NCBI GenBank assembly: GCA_020846105.1
Contig: JADLEN010000068.1
Coordinates: forward strand, 1-7,196
Direction of reading: 5' to 3'
Length of the DNA stretch: 7,196 nt
From: Chitinophagaceae bacterium
Lineage (GTDB): Bacteria; Bacteroidota; Bacteroidia; Chitinophagales; Chitinophagaceae
The translations under genes were made by a program, and so were the position numbers. This document shows, one piece after another, positions 6,655 through 7,196 of this stretch (its first letter is position 1; each line of letters opens with the position of its first letter). The notes beneath the pieces were generated by a model. It was not told the DNA's origin and ran no database searches. It saw only the letters and a program-made list of their open reading frames with translations.

Positions 6655-6762
6655 TTGTAGCCATGGCGTAGTAGGCGATGCTGCAAAAAAGCCGGCGCCC
6701 AGGACTACGAGCTGCAAGCTGTTATAATAGGGCGAACTGGAAAAAACCTAATTTGCGAAGTA

Positions 6763-6909
6763 TTACTCGTCAAACACGAAAACTTACTCGTCAAATGAGA
6801 AGAATTACTCGTCAAATGAGAAGAATTACTCGTCAAATCAGAAGAATTACTCGTCAAACACGAAAACTTACTCGTCAAACCCGAAAACTTACTCGTCAAA
6901 CCCGAAGAA
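6763..6909. repeat. Tandem array of seven 21-bp units (TTACTCGTCAAA + variable 9 nt)
   Basis: Seven uninterrupted units start at 6763, 6784, 6805, 6826, 6847, 6868 and 6889. The first 12 nt, TTACTCGTCAAA, are identical in all units. The last nine vary between two main types: CACGAAAAC or CCCGAAAAC (units 1, 5, 6) and TGAGAAGAA or TCAGAAGAA (units 2, 3, 4), with unit 7 (CCCGAAGAA) a mixture. Because 21 is a multiple of three, every frame reads through as a heptad: the + frame from an ATG at 6678 gives TRQxR(K/R)(L/I), and the - frame gives LTS(N/K)(S/F)Sx. There are no spacers, so it is not a CRISPR array. I annotate it as a minisatellite; coding is possible but unsupported by promoter or homology. 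Confidence 0.93.
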
Positions 6910-7033
6910 TAGCTTATTTCCAGCCTATTTTGCCGGGGTATAGGGCGGTTTTTGCCCTTTATGGTGCTGAGGCATAGGGAGTTGCAGCATATGCTACCAA
7001 TAAGAAATAGTGCTTGTTGGTGGTGTTTTTTTG

Positions 7034-7045
7034 CCAACGCGTTGG
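7034..7045. repeat. Perfect 12-bp palindrome CCAACGCGTTGG
   Basis: A self-complementary 12-mer just inside the right repeat arm, flanked by a T-run on the left and an A-run on the right, which would suit a hairpin or a dimeric protein site. The matching place in the left arm (around 6328-6340) is degenerate. Confidence 0.6.
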
Positions 7046-7047
7046 GA

Positions 7048-7196
7048 AAAGCTTAATAGCAGCACCCAAAGCCCAACCTGCGCGGGATGGCAGCTGTACC
7101 CCGCTGAAGCCTTTGCGGCGGCGGCCTTGGGGCGGAGTACAAGCAACAGCCCGAGACCCAAAGCTTAACGAAGGAGACGAAAGCTTAATCGCCCAA
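7048..7196 (-). repeat. Right arm of the 149-nt inverted repeat (reaches the window edge)
   Basis: The inverse of 6177-6325, with the identical 86-nt core at 7078-7163. This arm carries three copies of AAAGCTTAA (7048-7056, 7160-7168, 7180-7188), while the left arm keeps only one intact, so the right arm looks closer to the ancestral form. The similarity runs up to the last base of the window, so the true outer end may lie beyond it. Confidence 0.92.

Larger units (their letters stand above)
6136..7196. other. Gene-poor repeat island upstream of the CPBP-cdsA-psd operon
   Basis: About 1.06 kb with no convincing gene. Open frames here cross the repeats, have atypical composition and show no recognisable domain. 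The content is the two inverted-repeat arms, a G-free A/C-rich stretch (6338-6406), three short hairpins, a direct repeat pair and the 21-bp tandem array. From 6910 to 7033 I see only a small GGGC/GCCC hairpin (about 6942-6956) and nothing else assignable. Confidence 0.7.

Noticed and set aside
6212..6727. 171-aa open frame on the + strand
   Set aside because: It runs through the inverted-repeat arm and several hairpins, has a low-complexity composition and no recognisable domain or promoter.
6763..6909. Possible CRISPR array
   Set aside because: Units are 21 bp, directly abutting and nearly alike, without unique spacers or cas genes; this is a tandem minisatellite.
6705..7037. 110-aa open frame on the - strand (LTSNSS heptads)
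   Set aside because: It starts with TTG, is mostly a translation of the 21-bp array, and its repeat variation is less conservative than in the other strand.
7031..7078. Possible integron attC site (GTTGGGC ... TCCCAAC on the - strand)
   Set aside because: The second box does not fit RYYYAAC, the spacing of about 37 nt is too short, the left arm has lost both boxes, and no integrase or cassette gene is present.

Overview
The window looks like a chromosomal segment from a Bacteroidota bacterium, plausibly of the Chitinophagaceae/Sphingobacteriia type, but I cannot fix the genus. The signs are TAnnTTTG-type -7 promoter elements about 30 nt before two start codons, no convincing Shine-Dalgarno sequences, an adjacent cdsA-psd pair behind a CPBP-family membrane protein, and a short (218 aa) phosphatidylserine decarboxylase. 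No rRNA, tRNA, transposase, integrase or CRISPR array was recognised.

Region 1 (1-3268) holds envelope glycosylation genes. A GT4-type glycosyltransferase (5' end outside the window) overlaps a GT2-type glycosyltransferase by 11 nt on the + strand. A large multi-membrane-span GT-C enzyme carrying the HKExRF motif of GT22/Alg9-like mannosyltransferases runs toward them on the - strand, with only 2 nt between the two stop codons. Region 2 (3269-3630) holds a small secreted protein rich in lysine and cysteine, with its own promoter-like element and a strong hairpin terminator.

Region 3 (3628-6135) is a - strand phospholipid operon: CPBP-family membrane protein, then cdsA (CDP-diacylglycerol synthase), then psd (phosphatidylserine decarboxylase). 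CdsA makes CDP-diacylglycerol, and Psd carries out the last step of phosphatidylethanolamine synthesis; the linking phosphatidylserine synthase is not in this window. The cdsA frame is full length but broken by one in-frame TAG at codon 202, just before the part that carries the family signature.

Region 4 (6136-7196) has no convincing gene. It is a dense island of repeats: two arms of a 149-nt inverted repeat (86 nt of it identical) enclose about 720 bp that hold several unrelated short hairpins, a 12-nt direct repeat pair and a seven-unit 21-bp tandem array. The right arm reaches the window edge, so the structure may continue. The two points most worth a second look are the cdsA stop codon and this repeat island.
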